Source: Caldibacillus debilis DSM 16016
Lineage (GTDB): Bacteria > Bacillota > Bacilli > Bacillales > Caldibacillaceae
Length of the DNA stretch: 64,000 bases
Assembly (NCBI RefSeq): GCF_000383875.1
Contig: NZ_KB912879.1
Coordinates: 62,001-126,000 of the forward strand
Reading direction: 5' to 3'
Positions 44,801 through 54,400 of this stretch are shown here, one piece after another. Under the pieces are notes generated by a model that saw nothing but the letters and a program-made list of their open reading frames with translations, ran no database searches and was not told the origin of the DNA. Position numbers and translations under genes: made by a program. The first letter of the stretch is position 1. Every line of letters starts with the position of its first letter.

Positions 44801-45556
44801 TCATACCTCGTCCTGGTCCGTTAAAATGAGCGGGCCGTCCTTTGTGATGGCGATGGTATGCTCGTATTGGGCCGAATATTTTCCGTCGATCGTCCGCGCC
44901 GTCCATCCGTTGTCGTCCATTTTCGACAGGTAGGAGCCGACGTTGACCATCGGTTCGATGGTAAACACCATCCCCTCTTTAATGCGGGGGCCTTTCCCCG
45001 GCAGGCCGAAATGGGGGACATCCGGCTTTTCGTGAATCACGGCCCCGATGCCGTGGCCGATGAACTCGCGGACGACGGAAAAGCCTTCTCCTTCCACATA
45101 GGTTTGAATGGCATGGCCGATATCGCCGATGCGGTTTCCCGGCACCGCCTGTTCAATCCCCAAATACAGGGCCTTTTTCGTCACTTCCAACAATTTTTTG
45201 GTTTCTTCGGACACTTCGCCTACCGGATAGGTCCAGGCGGAATCCGCCAGCGCGCCGTTCAGGTTGACGACCATATCGATGGTCACGATGTCTCCGCTTT
45301 TCAACGGTTCCTTGCGGGGAAAACCGTGGCAGATTTCATCGTTGACGCTGGCGCAGGTGGCATACTGATAACCTTTGTAGCCCTTTTGCTCCGGGGTCGC
45401 CCCGTGCTTTTGCAAAAATTCTTCCACAAATTCTTCAATTTCCCAGGTGGTGATGCCCGGCTGAATCATTTTGGCGATTTCTTTATGGCAAGCGGCAAGG
45501 ATTCTTCCCGCTTCTCGCATTCTTTCGATTTCTCTCATGGATTTTAAAACAATCAA
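44801..45556 (-). CDS. map: Methionine aminopeptidase, type I (YflG-like)
   Basis: A 251-residue M24 metallopeptidase that removes initiator methionine. Metal ligands are visible in order: His in ICHGFP (substrate pocket), Asp in TIDMVV, Asp in LADSAWTY, His in GHGIGAVIHEKP, Glu in FTIEPM and Glu in QYEHTI. The start is TTG at 45556 behind GAGGCGGTG. The length fits the second, non-essential B. subtilis enzyme YflG, consistent with the neighbouring yfk-type genes, rather than the ribosomal-cluster copy. Confidence 0.92.
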   Translation of the reverse strand: MIVLKSMREIERMREAGRILAACHKEIAKMIQPGITTWEIEEFVEEFLQKHGATPEQKGYKGYQYATCASVNDEICHGFPRKEPLKSGDIVTIDMVVNLNGALADSAWTYPVGEVSEETKKLLEVTKKALYLGIEQAVPGNRIGDIGHAIQTYVEGEGFSVVREFIGHGIGAVIHEKPDVPHFGLPGKGPRIKEGMVFTIEPMVNVGSYLSKMDDNGWTARTIDGKYSAQYEHTIAITKDGPLILTDQDEV

Positions 45557-45706
45557 TCTCTACACCGCCTCACGTTGAAAAATTCCCTGGTGCCCGATCA
45601 ACGGCGCCATTGGCTGTATTTATCATATCACAACGGAACCCGTTGAAACAATAAAACCGGAACCCATGCCGGCGCTAAAAGAACGATGACGTTCGGGACG
45701 GAGATT

Positions 45707-45793
45707 CGGTCACTCGGGCTTCTTGCAACACTTGTAATTCCAATGCAGTTCCTGGAACAACTAACCGATCACTCGGCAGGGGCTTCTTGTAAC
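45707..45793. repeat. Doublet repeat 3: direct repeat with period 59-64
   Basis: CGGTCACTCGGGCTTCTTGC (from 45707) recurs as CGATCACTCGG, a 5-base insertion, then GCTTCTTGTAAC (from 45766). The right half has period 64, the left half 59. Located between map and the M29 aminopeptidase. Confidence 0.6.
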
Positions 45794-46076
45794 CTTTCGG
45801 CCAACGGAACGACGGGTTCCGGACGTAAGCCCATGCGAACGGACCAATGATTCCATTTTCCTTTTCCGGAATACAGGTCCGGGGCGATTTGGAAAATCGG
45901 CGGCACAATCGCGGAAACTCCCTGCCGAAGCAAACAGGCACAAAACGGGGCAGATAAGACGGGAACTTCACGTTAAAAGCAAAAATCCGTGAACAGAACG
46001 AAAAAGTCGGGAAAACTATAAAAAAAAGAAAATTTTTGATAAAATGTTTTCATCATGTTGGAAAGGAGAAGTTTCC

Positions 46077-47384
46077 ATGAAGGATTTTCAGGAAAAATTG
46101 GAAAAATACGCCGAATTGATCGTCAAGGTCGGGGTCAATGTGCAGCCCGGACAAACCGTGGTGATGAACGCCTATTTGCACGATGCCCCATTGGCGAGAT
46201 TGATCGTGAAAAAGGCCTATGAACTCGGGGCAAAACATGTTTACATCGATTGGGCGGACGAGGAAATCACCCGGACCAAATACCGGCTGGCGCCGGACGA
46301 AGCCTTCGACGAATATCCCCACTGGCGGGCAAAGGAAAAGGAAGAGCTGGCCGAAAAAGGGGCCGCCTTCATCTCCATCGTTTCCGCCGATCCGGATTTA
46401 CTGCGGGGCGTCGACCCCGGGCGAATTTCCCGGGCGAACAGGGCCGCTGGCAAAGCCTTGAACAAATTTTACCAATACATACAATCCGATTACGTCAGCT
46501 GGACGGTCATCGCTTCGGCATCCCAATCCTGGGCGGACAAAGTTTTTCCGGACCTGCCGCAGGAAGAACGGATACCCGCCCTTTGGGAAGCCATTTTCAA
46601 AACATGCCGCATCGATCATGACGACCCGGTCAAAGCCTGGCAAGAACATGACCGGAACCTGGAAAAAATCGTGAAGTACCTGAACGGGAAAAAATATAAA
46701 AAATTGCATTATCTCGCTCCCGGAACGGATTTAACGATCGAATTGCCCGAAAAGCATGTATGGGTGGGAGCGGGCAGCATCAATCACGACGGCAAACCGT
46801 TCATGGCCAACATGCCGACGGAAGAAGTATTTACCGCCCCGAAACGGGACGGCGTCGACGGCTTCGTCAAAAGCACCAAACCATTGAGCTACGGCGGAAA
46901 TTTAATCGAGGATTTCACCATTACCTTTGAAAACGGCCGCATCACCCGGATCGAAGCGAAGAAGGGGGAAGAAATCCTGAAGCGGCTCGTCGAGACCGAT
47001 GAAGGCGCCCGTTATTTAGGGGAAGTCGCCCTCGTCTCCCAGGATTCCCCGATCGCCCAATCGAACATTTTATTTTATAACACCCTGTTCGACGAAAATG
47101 CTTCCAGCCACCTCGCTATCGGCAGCGGCTACGCTTTTTGCGTGGAAGGCGGAAAGGAACTGAAAGAAGAAGAACTGAAGGAACACGGGATCAATGTGAG
47201 CATCACCCATGTGGACTTCATGGTCGGTTCCGATGAAATGAACATCGACGGGATCACCGCCGACGGCCGGAGAGAGCCGGTCATGAGAAACGGGAGATGG
47301 GCCTTCTCCCCCGAAGGAAATTTTCCCCAAGCTGAAACCGGAGGGGAAAATACGACGTATATATCCCCGAGGAGGAAGCAATAA
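46077..47384 (+). CDS. M29-family aminopeptidase (AmpS/AmpT-like)
   Basis: A 435-residue thermophilic-aminopeptidase-type metalloenzyme. Characteristic parts are NVQPGQTVVMNA near the start, LTIELPEKHVWVGAG, PTEEVFTAP (metal Glu region), EDFTITFENGRI, ASSHLAIGSGYAFCVEGG and THVDFMVGSDEMNIDG. Residues of the two-metal site are retained. It is about 25 residues longer than usual, with an extra Gly/Arg-rich C-terminal tail after the normal end at GRWAF. GGAAAGGAG stands before the ATG at 46077. A YbjQ-type gene follows after 14 bp. Confidence 0.9.
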   Translation: MKDFQEKLEKYAELIVKVGVNVQPGQTVVMNAYLHDAPLARLIVKKAYELGAKHVYIDWADEEITRTKYRLAPDEAFDEYPHWRAKEKEELAEKGAAFISIVSADPDLLRGVDPGRISRANRAAGKALNKFYQYIQSDYVSWTVIASASQSWADKVFPDLPQEERIPALWEAIFKTCRIDHDDPVKAWQEHDRNLEKIVKYLNGKKYKKLHYLAPGTDLTIELPEKHVWVGAGSINHDGKPFMANMPTEEVFTAPKRDGVDGFVKSTKPLSYGGNLIEDFTITFENGRITRIEAKKGEEILKRLVETDEGARYLGEVALVSQDSPIAQSNILFYNTLFDENASSHLAIGSGYAFCVEGGKELKEEELKEHGINVSITHVDFMVGSDEMNIDGITADGRREPVMRNGRWAFSPEGNFPQAETGGENTTYISPRRKQ

Positions 47385-47398
47385 GGAGGAAAAAACGG

Positions 47399-47713
47399 AT
47401 GATTATTTCCACAACGAGCACTTTGCAAAATAAAGAAATCGTTGATTATCTTGGGGTGGTTTCCGGCGAAGTCATCCTGGGCGCCAACATCGTCCGCGAC
47501 TTTTTGGCCAGCATCACGGATATCATCGGCGGAAGAAGCGGCACCTATGAAAGCAAATTGAGCGAGGGGCGGGATATGGCGCTGCGGGAAATGGAAGAAA
47601 AGGCAAGACGTCTGGGGGCCAATGCGGTCATCGGCGTCGATTTGGATTTCGAAGAATTGCGGGAAGGCATGATGATGGTCATCGCCACCGGAACGGCCGT
47701 TGTCGTCAGATAA
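47399..47713 (+). CDS. YbjQ/UPF0145 family protein
   Basis: A 104-residue protein of the YbjQ (UPF0145) family, possibly metal-binding and multimeric. Conserved: VSGEVILGANIVRDF, GGRSGTYESKL, ARRLGANAVIGVDLDFE and the C-terminal VIATGTAVVV. AAGGAGG precedes the ATG. It begins 14 bp after the aminopeptidase stop, so the two are probably one operon. Function unknown. Confidence 0.88.
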   Translation: MIISTTSTLQNKEIVDYLGVVSGEVILGANIVRDFLASITDIIGGRSGTYESKLSEGRDMALREMEEKARRLGANAVIGVDLDFEELREGMMMVIATGTAVVVR

Positions 47714-47788
47714 TCCGATTGTTCCGGATGTCCCCTGCCGGAGGATGCCGCGGAAGATCGTCCGAAGGCGACCGGAATCCGCAAATCT

Positions 47789-47832
47789 TTTGCCGTAGGC
47801 CTGCGCCGGAAGAAAGACCGGCCGCGGGCCTT
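47789..47832 (+). terminator. Terminator of the aminopeptidase-ybjQ operon
   Basis: GGCCTGCGCCGG and CCGGCCGCGGGCC form a GC-rich stem with small bulges, then TTTTGCTTTTTT. Confidence 0.7.
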
Positions 47833-48210
47833 TTGCTTTTTTCAGACACAAACCGCCCGACCATCGGGGAGAAGAAAATCGAAGGAAAGGGATGGGGGAA
47901 GAACCGGCGGCAACGGGCGAATAACGGAGAATGCCGATTCGCATAGGAGCCGGTTAAAACCTGAAGCCGGGCCTGGGCAAGGTCGGCACGCAAACGCGGG
48001 GCCTTCGCAGAGGTATAATGCCCACAAACGCTTGATTCAACCCCCCACCCGGCATTCACAAAGGACCCGAATTTTCACAGATTTCCACGTTTTTGATCTC
48101 CACATCTTTCAATCCTGGGAGAAATAGGTTACGATTCAATGGACACGCGGCTCTTTTTTTGTTGGTTTGCACAATGCCAAGAATAAAAGAAATCGGAGCC
48201 CACGTGTCTT
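47833..48210. other. Intergenic stretch without recognisable gene
   Basis: About 380 bases with no supported gene. Confidence 0.4.
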
Positions 48211-48214
48211 ATTC

Positions 48215-48298
48215 TTTGAATTGTTTCTAAACCCCAACAAATAGTATAGAGCCCCTATATTTTGAAATGTTTTCAAACCATGCAAATAGTATAACGCC
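48215..48298. repeat. Two-unit 46-bp AT-rich direct repeat
   Basis: TTTGAATTGTTTCTAAACC (48215) recurs as TTTGAAATGTTTTCAAACC (48261); both go on to CAAATAGTATA and end in GCC. Each unit contains an AT-rich dyad. A faint third unit may lie upstream near 48169. Confidence 0.6.
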
Positions 48299-48336
48299 AA
48301 AAAAGGATGCTCCCTATACCGGAGCATCCTTCCCTT
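48299..48336 (-). terminator. Terminator of the TerC-family gene
   Basis: Minus strand: AAGGATGCTCC and GGGAGCATCCTT form the stem, then TTTT. Confidence 0.85.
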
Positions 48337-48350
48337 TCCGCTTCCGCAAC

Positions 48351-49058
48351 TCAGTGATTCGTATGGGATTGCACCGTGCCCGCGTTTTCCAGGCTTTTGT
48401 TTTTCAAATAGCCGAGGAAAAGCACGGCGCCAGTCATCGCGGCGATCAGCCCGTAATAGAGGAACGGATTGTCCGTCCGGATCAGGTCGGCGACCTTTTC
48501 ATCCTTTAAGATCATTTCGCCGGCCGTCCATGCCAAAATGCCGGAGCCGATGTAGGCGATCCACGGGTATCGGTGCATGGCCTTCACAATCAATTTGGAA
48601 CCGAAGATCATGATGGGAATGCTGATGAGCACGCCGATGGCAATCAATAAAATATGGCCGTCCGACGCGCCCGCGATGGCCACGACATTATCCAGGCTCA
48701 TGACCGCGTCGGCCATAATGATGGTCGTCACCGCCTGGAAAAACCCGTCCTTGGCCTGGACGTTCTTTTCCCCTTCATTGTTGATCAGCACTTTGTAGGC
48801 GATCCAAAGAAGCAACAATCCCCCGAAAAAGTGGACGAGGGGAATTCCCAATAAGACCGCGATGACGGCGGCGAACAAGATCCTTAAGAGGATCGCCCCG
48901 AAAGTTCCCCAAAAGATGGCCAAATTCCTTCGCTTTTCATCCAGCTTCCGGGTGGCCATCGCGATGACGATCGCGTTGTCCCCCGACAAGACAATATCTA
49001 TCGCAATGATCTTCATCAAGGCAATGAAGGTGGCACCGGACCATGTCAATTCGAACAT
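48351..49058 (-). CDS. TerC/YjbE-family integral membrane protein
   Basis: A 235-residue protein with about seven membrane segments, of the YjbE branch of TerC. The two signature repeats with membrane aspartates are clear: IDIVLSGDNAIVIAMATR near residue 20 and MADAVMSLDNVVAIAG near residue 117. TerC relatives export metals such as Mn(II) or help metallate secreted enzymes. I saw no yybP-ykoY riboswitch upstream. GGATGGAAGTAA precedes the ATG. Confidence 0.88.
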   Translation of the reverse strand: MFELTWSGATFIALMKIIAIDIVLSGDNAIVIAMATRKLDEKRRNLAIFWGTFGAILLRILFAAVIAVLLGIPLVHFFGGLLLLWIAYKVLINNEGEKNVQAKDGFFQAVTTIIMADAVMSLDNVVAIAGASDGHILLIAIGVLISIPIMIFGSKLIVKAMHRYPWIAYIGSGILAWTAGEMILKDEKVADLIRTDNPFLYYGLIAAMTGAVLFLGYLKNKSLENAGTVQSHTNH

Positions 49059-49387
49059 TTACTTCCATCCTTTTTCTCTTAAAATCTATCTTTTCTCATT
49101 TTAAACGATTTTTTTCGCTTCTTCAAATGGAAAACTTCGTCCATTGAGTCAAGCGTATGTGGGCATTTTTTGGACCAGCGAAAAAATGAGAGCGAATACA
49201 TTCTTTTAGGATTGCTCCTCTGTGAATTATTCTCGTTTTAAAAACCGGAACGTCCTTTTAACGTTTCTTGTATGGGCGATTGATTTCCTTTTTTGTACGG
49301 AAGATTGTCTCTTGTGGCTTCTCCAACCGTGCTCGTTACCTTTTCACGAAAATATTTCGGCGGTTTCTTTTCTCCCTTGGTAGTTTC
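49059..49387. other. Intergenic stretch between the TerC-family gene and array 3
   Basis: About 330 bases. A -10-like TAAAAT with a TTTGAA 18 bp upstream near 49095-49130 (minus strand) may be the promoter of the TerC-family gene. Otherwise nothing recognisable. Confidence 0.4.
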
Positions 49388-49750
49388 GGTCCATCTTTTT
49401 ATTTCCTTCATCCCCCGACTGTTCAACAACCAAGGAAAAATGTTCATCATTTTTGCCAAACGTTCAAAGAAAGATACTCTTTGTCCAAAATCCCGGGTAA
49501 AACGTCCGACATTCATTCCGGGTTACGGAACGGACGGTCCAACATTTCAACCGGAACGTCCAACATCTGAAAAAAAAATGACCAACATCGCCCGGGACTG
49601 TCTAACATTTTCAAAAAAATGTCCATCATTTGAAAATTTTTGTCCAACATGGAAAAAAATTTGTCCAACATGAACGGAAAAATGTCCATCATCGCGGAAA
49701 AAACGTCCATCACCGCACAAAAAATGTCCAACACCGTTCCCGGTGTCCGA
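49388..49750 (-). repeat. 21-bp-period box array, copy 3 (17 boxes, inverted)
   Basis: Written on the plus strand as TGTCCAA-type boxes starting at 49744, 49725, 49704, 49683, 49662, 49641, 49620, 49599, 49579, 49557, 49536, 49503, 49482, 49461, 49441, 49420 and 49388. Read in that order the intervals are 19, six of 21, 20, 22, 21, 33, 21, 21, 20, 21, 32: the same ruler with two one-base deviations. It lies between the TerC-family and flippase genes. Confidence 0.88.
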
Positions 49751-50158
49751 CATCCGCCGCGGTTTGTCCGGTATCCATGCGAATTCCCGCATATTGCCGA
49801 GTGTCCGCCTTGCCCGCCGAACCCCTTTGACCCCGGCAATTTGACTGTCACTCCGTATCTCCGGATCGGCCATTACGGTCGCGCCCCTCCCTCAATTCCG
49901 CGGAAAAACGGCGCGGAACATTTCCCCGGTCAACATCCGGCGGACGCCGCGCCGGCAAGAAAAAACCAAGTATGGCAACACCGGACGATCTTGACGATCC
50001 TCCGTATTCCCCGCATCTTTTCTTCCGCCAAAGCCGTGCAAAAGCAGGCCGCCCGCCTTTTTTATGCGGCAAGTCCTAATGTTCGGGTAAAATTCGACTT
50101 CCAGTCCAGCGAATATAGGCCATCGGAAAGGAACCGCTTTGCGGCTGGACTTCATCTT
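49751..50158. other. Intergenic stretch after array 3
   Basis: About 400 bases, GC-rich, without a supported gene. Confidence 0.4.
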
Positions 50159-51484
50159 TTATGACATCTTCCGTTCCCGAAGCCTCATCGTATGGGTGAT
50201 CCCCAATTTTTTGCAGATCGTCAAATAATACAAAAGGGCAAGGAGCAAGGCCCCCGTGTTCATGCCGACGATGACGCCCCCCATCTGCCAGCTGGCGCCG
50301 AAAACATATATCGTCAAATAGGATACCGCCGTCGTCCAAATCTGATAGAAAAAGGTCTCTTTAATCAGCCCCATCCCGATCAATATCCCCTGAAAGGGGA
50401 TGGAAAAATAATGAAGGAAAAAATAGGGCCAGAGCAGCCGCAAATAAAACGCCGCCGTATCGGAGGGAACAAAAAGATCCGTCAGCGGATCGGCAAAAAA
50501 ATAGATGCCCCCGCAGACGGGGATCCCGTACAAAAAGGTAAAGAGGATGACCCGTTTCAATAATTTCGCCAGTTTTTCCCGGTCCCGCCGAATGTAGGCA
50601 CCGGCGACTTCCGGAACTAAAACGGTCATCAAGGAGTGGGCGATGAAGGCCGGGAAAAAACCGACGGCCATGGCGACCCCGGCCACCATGCCGAAATGTT
50701 CCGTCGCTTCGTTGAAAGAAAGACCGCCGGCGACCGTGGCAGATTTTATAAGAAACGGTTCGATGGTATTGCACAGGGCAAGAAAAAGCTGCATGCCCGT
50801 CGTCGGGACGGAAATTTCCAGCAGACGTTTGAAAACCTCTTTTCGCTCGACTTTTTCCTGGAAAGAAATATTTTTCAAGTACCGGATTTCCAACAGATAG
50901 TTGCTCATCAAATACAGGAAGGTTATCAATTCCCCGCAGAGAAAGGCAGAAACGGCGATGACGATCGACATTCCCAAGGGGAAATCAAAAAGCCGAAACA
51001 ACAAGGCAAGACAAAACAATTGCACCGTCCGGCGGAACAGATTGGCGACAGCGATTTTATCCATCTGCCGGGTGCCCATAAAATATCCGCGGGCCACCGA
51101 AGTCAGCGAGACAAGGGGAATCAGGAGGAAGACCGCCCAGCGGATCCGGGGGTGAATATCGGAAAACACCGGAACGGCCGAAAAAAATACGAAAAAACAC
51201 GCCATCAACAGCAGCATGGCCGCCGAAGCCAAGGCCACCGCATTTTTCAGCAGGGCCAGATGGTATTTTCTTTCCCTTTCGGCGACAAATTTGGCGATCG
51301 CGACCGGAAACTCCATGCTGGCCAAGATGATCACCAAAACGATGACCGGCAGGATCGTTTGATATTGGCCGATCCCGTATTCCCCCAATTCCCTCGCCAG
51401 CGTCATATTGATCAGCAAATCGACGCATTCGCCGATAAAGGCGCTCGCCGTCAGCACCAAAGTCCCTTTCACGAAAGCGTTCAT
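50159..51484 (-). CDS. Polysaccharide biosynthesis/flippase protein (SpoVB/YkvU-like)
   Basis: A 441-residue integral membrane protein of the MOP/MATE-like flippase superfamily, with about 12-14 hydrophobic segments. Typical pieces are KGTLVLTASAFIGECVDLLINM at the start, the arginine-containing VARGYFMGTRQM, and PTTGMQLFLALCNTIEPFLI at the mid-point. At 441 residues it is nearer to YkvU (a spore-membrane protein) than to SpoVB (about 520). It probably flips a lipid-linked cell-wall precursor during sporulation; assignment between the two is uncertain. Confidence 0.82.
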   Translation of the reverse strand: MNAFVKGTLVLTASAFIGECVDLLINMTLARELGEYGIGQYQTILPVIVLVIILASMEFPVAIAKFVAERERKYHLALLKNAVALASAAMLLLMACFFVFFSAVPVFSDIHPRIRWAVFLLIPLVSLTSVARGYFMGTRQMDKIAVANLFRRTVQLFCLALLFRLFDFPLGMSIVIAVSAFLCGELITFLYLMSNYLLEIRYLKNISFQEKVERKEVFKRLLEISVPTTGMQLFLALCNTIEPFLIKSATVAGGLSFNEATEHFGMVAGVAMAVGFFPAFIAHSLMTVLVPEVAGAYIRRDREKLAKLLKRVILFTFLYGIPVCGGIYFFADPLTDLFVPSDTAAFYLRLLWPYFFLHYFSIPFQGILIGMGLIKETFFYQIWTTAVSYLTIYVFGASWQMGGVIVGMNTGALLLALLYYLTICKKLGITHTMRLRERKMS

Positions 51485-51571
51485 CGGGTCTCTCCTGTCC
51501 TCGGTATTTTCTTGCCGATATGAGCGGACATTTTCACGGCCGTCAAGGCCGGTTGTCCGATGTTCTGCATA

Positions 51572-51658
51572 TTTCTTTCATATGTATGAGACAACCGCGG
51601 GTCATTTCCCACGCCTTGCGGGAATCGATCATTTTTCTTTCATATGTATGAGACAACC
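51572..51658. repeat. Doublet repeat 4: perfect 25-bp direct repeat, 37-bp spacer
   Basis: TTTCTTTCATATGTATGAGA and the next five bases occur identically at 51572-51596 and 51634-51658 (period 62). Each repeat holds the small dyad TCATA-TG-TATGA. Confidence 0.8.
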
Positions 51659-51721
51659 CTCCGAAATATTATCCGATTTTCGGGGCCCGCAAAGGTAAGG
51701 AAGCCGCCGGCCACCGTCCGC

Positions 51722-51760
51722 AACTGTTTAATAACAGTTACGAAGTTATATATATAACAG
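51722..51760. promoter_or_regulatory. Two palindromes far upstream of pflB
   Basis: AACTGTTTAATAACAGTT (51722-51739) has 7-bp arms, and GTTATATATATAAC follows from 51745. Several ATAACAG copies occur in this AT-rich leader. They could bind an anaerobic regulator. Confidence 0.5.
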
Positions 51761-51864
51761 ATAAAAAATAACAGGATAAAACCTTTATAAACAAGGGTTT
51801 CTTCAAATTTGACAGATAAGTGAATTTTTATGAAACAGATATTCCTTTACCAATCAAATCGTAC

Positions 51865-51870
51865 TATAAT
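51865..51870 (+). promoter_or_regulatory. Probable pflB -10 element
   Basis: TATAAT in the context GTACTATAATAAAGG, 89 bp before the start codon. The -35 region (TTCCTT) is poor, suggesting an activator-dependent promoter. Confidence 0.5.
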
Positions 51871-51885
51871 AAAGGTAGAAAAAGA

Positions 51886-51939
51886 TTGTTCAATATTGAG
51901 CAAAATTTTTTTAAACGAATATGCTCACTATTGAACATA
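51886..51939 (+). promoter_or_regulatory. Tandem dyads before pflB, Rex-like or Fnr-like
   Basis: TTGTTCAATATTGAGCAA (51886-51903) and TATGCTCACTATTGAACATA (51920-51939) share the design TTGnTCA-N4-TGAnCAA. They lie downstream of the -10, where a repressor would act. Redox control by Rex is plausible since its sites have the TTGT...ACAA form. Confidence 0.5.
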
Positions 51940-51958
51940 ATTTAAGGAGGATGAAAAA

Positions 51959-54190
51959 ATGAATGCCTGGGAAGGTTTTAAGGGCGGAAAATGGCAAGAG
52001 GAAATTGACGTCCGCGACTTCATCCTGAAAAACTACACCTTGTACGAAGGGGACGAAAGTTTCCTGGAAGGGCCGACGGAAGCGACGAAAAAATTGTGGG
52101 ACCAAGTCATGGAGCTGTCGAAGAAAGAACGGGAAGCCGGCGGCGTCCTCGACATGGATACCAAGATCGTTTCCACCATCACTTCCCACGGGCCCGGCTA
52201 TTTGAACAAGGATCTGGAAAAAATCGTCGGATTCCAAACGGACAAACCGTTTAAACGGGCCTTGATGCCCTTCGGCGGCATCCGCATGGCCGTGCAGGCG
52301 GCGGAAAGCTACGGCTACAAAGTCGACGACGAAGTGAAGCATATTTTCACCGAATACCGCAAAACCCACAACCAAGGGGTATTCGACGTCTACACGCCGG
52401 AAATGCGGCTGGCGAGAAAGGCGGGGATCATCACCGGTCTTCCGGATGCCTACGGCCGCGGAAGAATCATCGGCGACTACCGGAGGGTTCCCTTGTACGG
52501 CGTCGATTTCCTGATTGAACAAAAACAAAAGGATATGGCGTTAATCGGCGGCGACGGGGTCATGACCGACGACGTCATCCGCGACCGGGAAGAACATGCG
52601 GAACAAATCAAAGCGCTGCAGGAATTGAAAGAGATGGCCAAATCTTACGGATTCGACATCTCCAAACCGGCCACGAACGCCCGGGAAGCGATCCAATGGC
52701 TCTACTTCGCCTACCTTGCCGCCATCAAGGAACAAAACGGAGCGGCCATGAGCCTGGGACGGGTTTCCACCTTCCTCGATATTTACATTGAACGGGACTT
52801 GCAAAGGGGCATATTGACGGAAAAAGAAGCCCAAGAATTGATGGACCACTTTGTGATGAAGCTGCGCCTGGTCAAATTCGCCAGAACGCCGGAATATAAC
52901 GAATTGTTCAGCGGCGACCCGACTTGGGTCACGGAAGCGATCGGCGGCGTCGCCCTCGACGGACGTCCGCTCGTGACGAAAAACTCCTTCCGCATTTTGC
53001 ACACGCTGGACAACCTGGGTCCGGCTCCGGAACCGAACTTGACGGTGCTCTGGTCCGTCAAATTGCCGGAAAACTTCAAACGGTATTGCGCAAAAATGTC
53101 GATGAAGACGAGCGCCATCCAATATGAAAACGACGACATGATGCGGGAAATTTACGGCGATGATTACGGCATTGCCTGCTGCGTCTCGGCGATGCGCATC
53201 GGCAAGCAAATGCAATTCTTCGGCGCCCGCGCCAACCTGGCCAAAGCCCTGCTGTACGCCATCAACGGCGGCGTCGACGAAAAACTGAAGGTTCAAGTCG
53301 GTCCCGCCTACTCGCCGATCACTTCCGAATATCTCGACTACGACGAAGTGATGGAAAAATACGACCGGATGCTCGATTGGCTGGCGGGTTTGTACATCAA
53401 CACCTTGAACGTCATCCATTACATGCATGACAAATATTGCTATGAACGTCTGGAAATGGCCCTCCACGACCGGGATGTGATCCGGACGATGGCCTGCGGC
53501 GTCGCCGGACTGTCCGTCGTCGCCGACTCGTTGAGCGCGATCAAATATGCGAAAGTCAGGACGATCCGCGATGAAAACGGCATCGCCGTCGATTACGAAG
53601 TGGAAGGGGACTTCCCGAAATACGGGAACAACGATGACCGGGTCGACCAAATTGCGGTCGAATTGGTGAAAAACTTCATGAACAAACTGAAAAAACATAA
53701 AACCTACCGCAATTCCATCCCGACCCAATCGATTTTGACCATCACATCCAACGTCGTGTACGGGAAAAAGACCGGAAGCACTCCGGACGGCCGGAAGGCG
53801 GGCCAACCCTTCGCACCCGGCGCCAACCCGATGCATGGACGGGATACGAAAGGGGCGCTCGCATCCCTCAGCTCCGTTTCCAAATTGCCCTATGAATATT
53901 CTCTCGACGGGATCTCCAACACCTTCACGGTCGTGCCGAAGGCGTTGGGCCGCGATGAAGAAACCCGCATCCAAAACCTGGTGTCGATGCTGGACGGCTA
54001 TATGACCAAACGGGGACATCATTTGAACATCAACGTCCTAAACCGGGAAACCCTGCTCGATGCGATGGATCATCCGGAAAAATATCCGCAGCTGACGATC
54101 CGGGTATCCGGTTATGCCGTCAACTTCATCAAACTCACCAGGGAACAACAAATCGATGTGATCAACCGGACGTTCCACCAAAGCATGTGA
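51959..54190 (+). CDS. pflB: Pyruvate formate-lyase (formate C-acetyltransferase)
   Basis: A 743-residue glycyl-radical enzyme converting pyruvate and CoA to formate and acetyl-CoA in anaerobic metabolism. The adjacent catalytic cysteines are in GIACCVSAM (about residues 407-408), and the radical glycine (about 718) is in RVSGYAVNF near the C-terminus. Length is normal. AAGGAGGATG stands before the ATG. The activase gene follows 210 bp downstream, and palindromic elements upstream suggest oxygen or redox control. Confidence 0.97.
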   Translation: MNAWEGFKGGKWQEEIDVRDFILKNYTLYEGDESFLEGPTEATKKLWDQVMELSKKEREAGGVLDMDTKIVSTITSHGPGYLNKDLEKIVGFQTDKPFKRALMPFGGIRMAVQAAESYGYKVDDEVKHIFTEYRKTHNQGVFDVYTPEMRLARKAGIITGLPDAYGRGRIIGDYRRVPLYGVDFLIEQKQKDMALIGGDGVMTDDVIRDREEHAEQIKALQELKEMAKSYGFDISKPATNAREAIQWLYFAYLAAIKEQNGAAMSLGRVSTFLDIYIERDLQRGILTEKEAQELMDHFVMKLRLVKFARTPEYNELFSGDPTWVTEAIGGVALDGRPLVTKNSFRILHTLDNLGPAPEPNLTVLWSVKLPENFKRYCAKMSMKTSAIQYENDDMMREIYGDDYGIACCVSAMRIGKQMQFFGARANLAKALLYAINGGVDEKLKVQVGPAYSPITSEYLDYDEVMEKYDRMLDWLAGLYINTLNVIHYMHDKYCYERLEMALHDRDVIRTMACGVAGLSVVADSLSAIKYAKVRTIRDENGIAVDYEVEGDFPKYGNNDDRVDQIAVELVKNFMNKLKKHKTYRNSIPTQSILTITSNVVYGKKTGSTPDGRKAGQPFAPGANPMHGRDTKGALASLSSVSKLPYEYSLDGISNTFTVVPKALGRDEETRIQNLVSMLDGYMTKRGHHLNINVLNRETLLDAMDHPEKYPQLTIRVSGYAVNFIKLTREQQIDVINRTFHQSM

Positions 54191-54321
54191 TTCGGGCGGC
54201 AAGAATCCGGATTGACGCCGCCGGACGTCCAAAAACCGATGGCTATGCAAAACAAGGGACACCGATGAACCGGAAGCCGGGCAACCGGTTCCCGATCCGA
54301 AAAATCGGGCCCGTTCCCGGA

Positions 54322-54373
54322 AGAGCACCGGCGCCCTCGAATCTCTCCCCCCAAAACGCCGGTGCTTCTTCCC
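54322..54373 (+). terminator. Hairpin between pflB and pflA
   Basis: AGCACCGGCG and CGCCGGTGCT form a 10-bp stem around a long C-rich loop, followed by TCTTCC. It may act as a partial terminator or mRNA-stabilising stem. Confidence 0.6.
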
Positions 54374-54400
54374 CCAATTTCATTTATTGGAGTGATCTTG

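Noticed and set aside
49059-49260. yybP-ykoY (Mn2+) riboswitch upstream of the TerC-family gene
   Set aside because: Often present before TerC/YybP genes, but the conserved GGGGAGTAG and related loops are not seen here.
49293-49673. Plus-strand 126-codon frame over array 3
   Set aside because: No ribosome site, and its repetitive content is explained by the 21-bp array.
52541-54022. 493-codon minus-strand frame
   Set aside because: It is the antisense shadow of pflB; composition is histidine- and valine-rich in the way typical of complementary frames.
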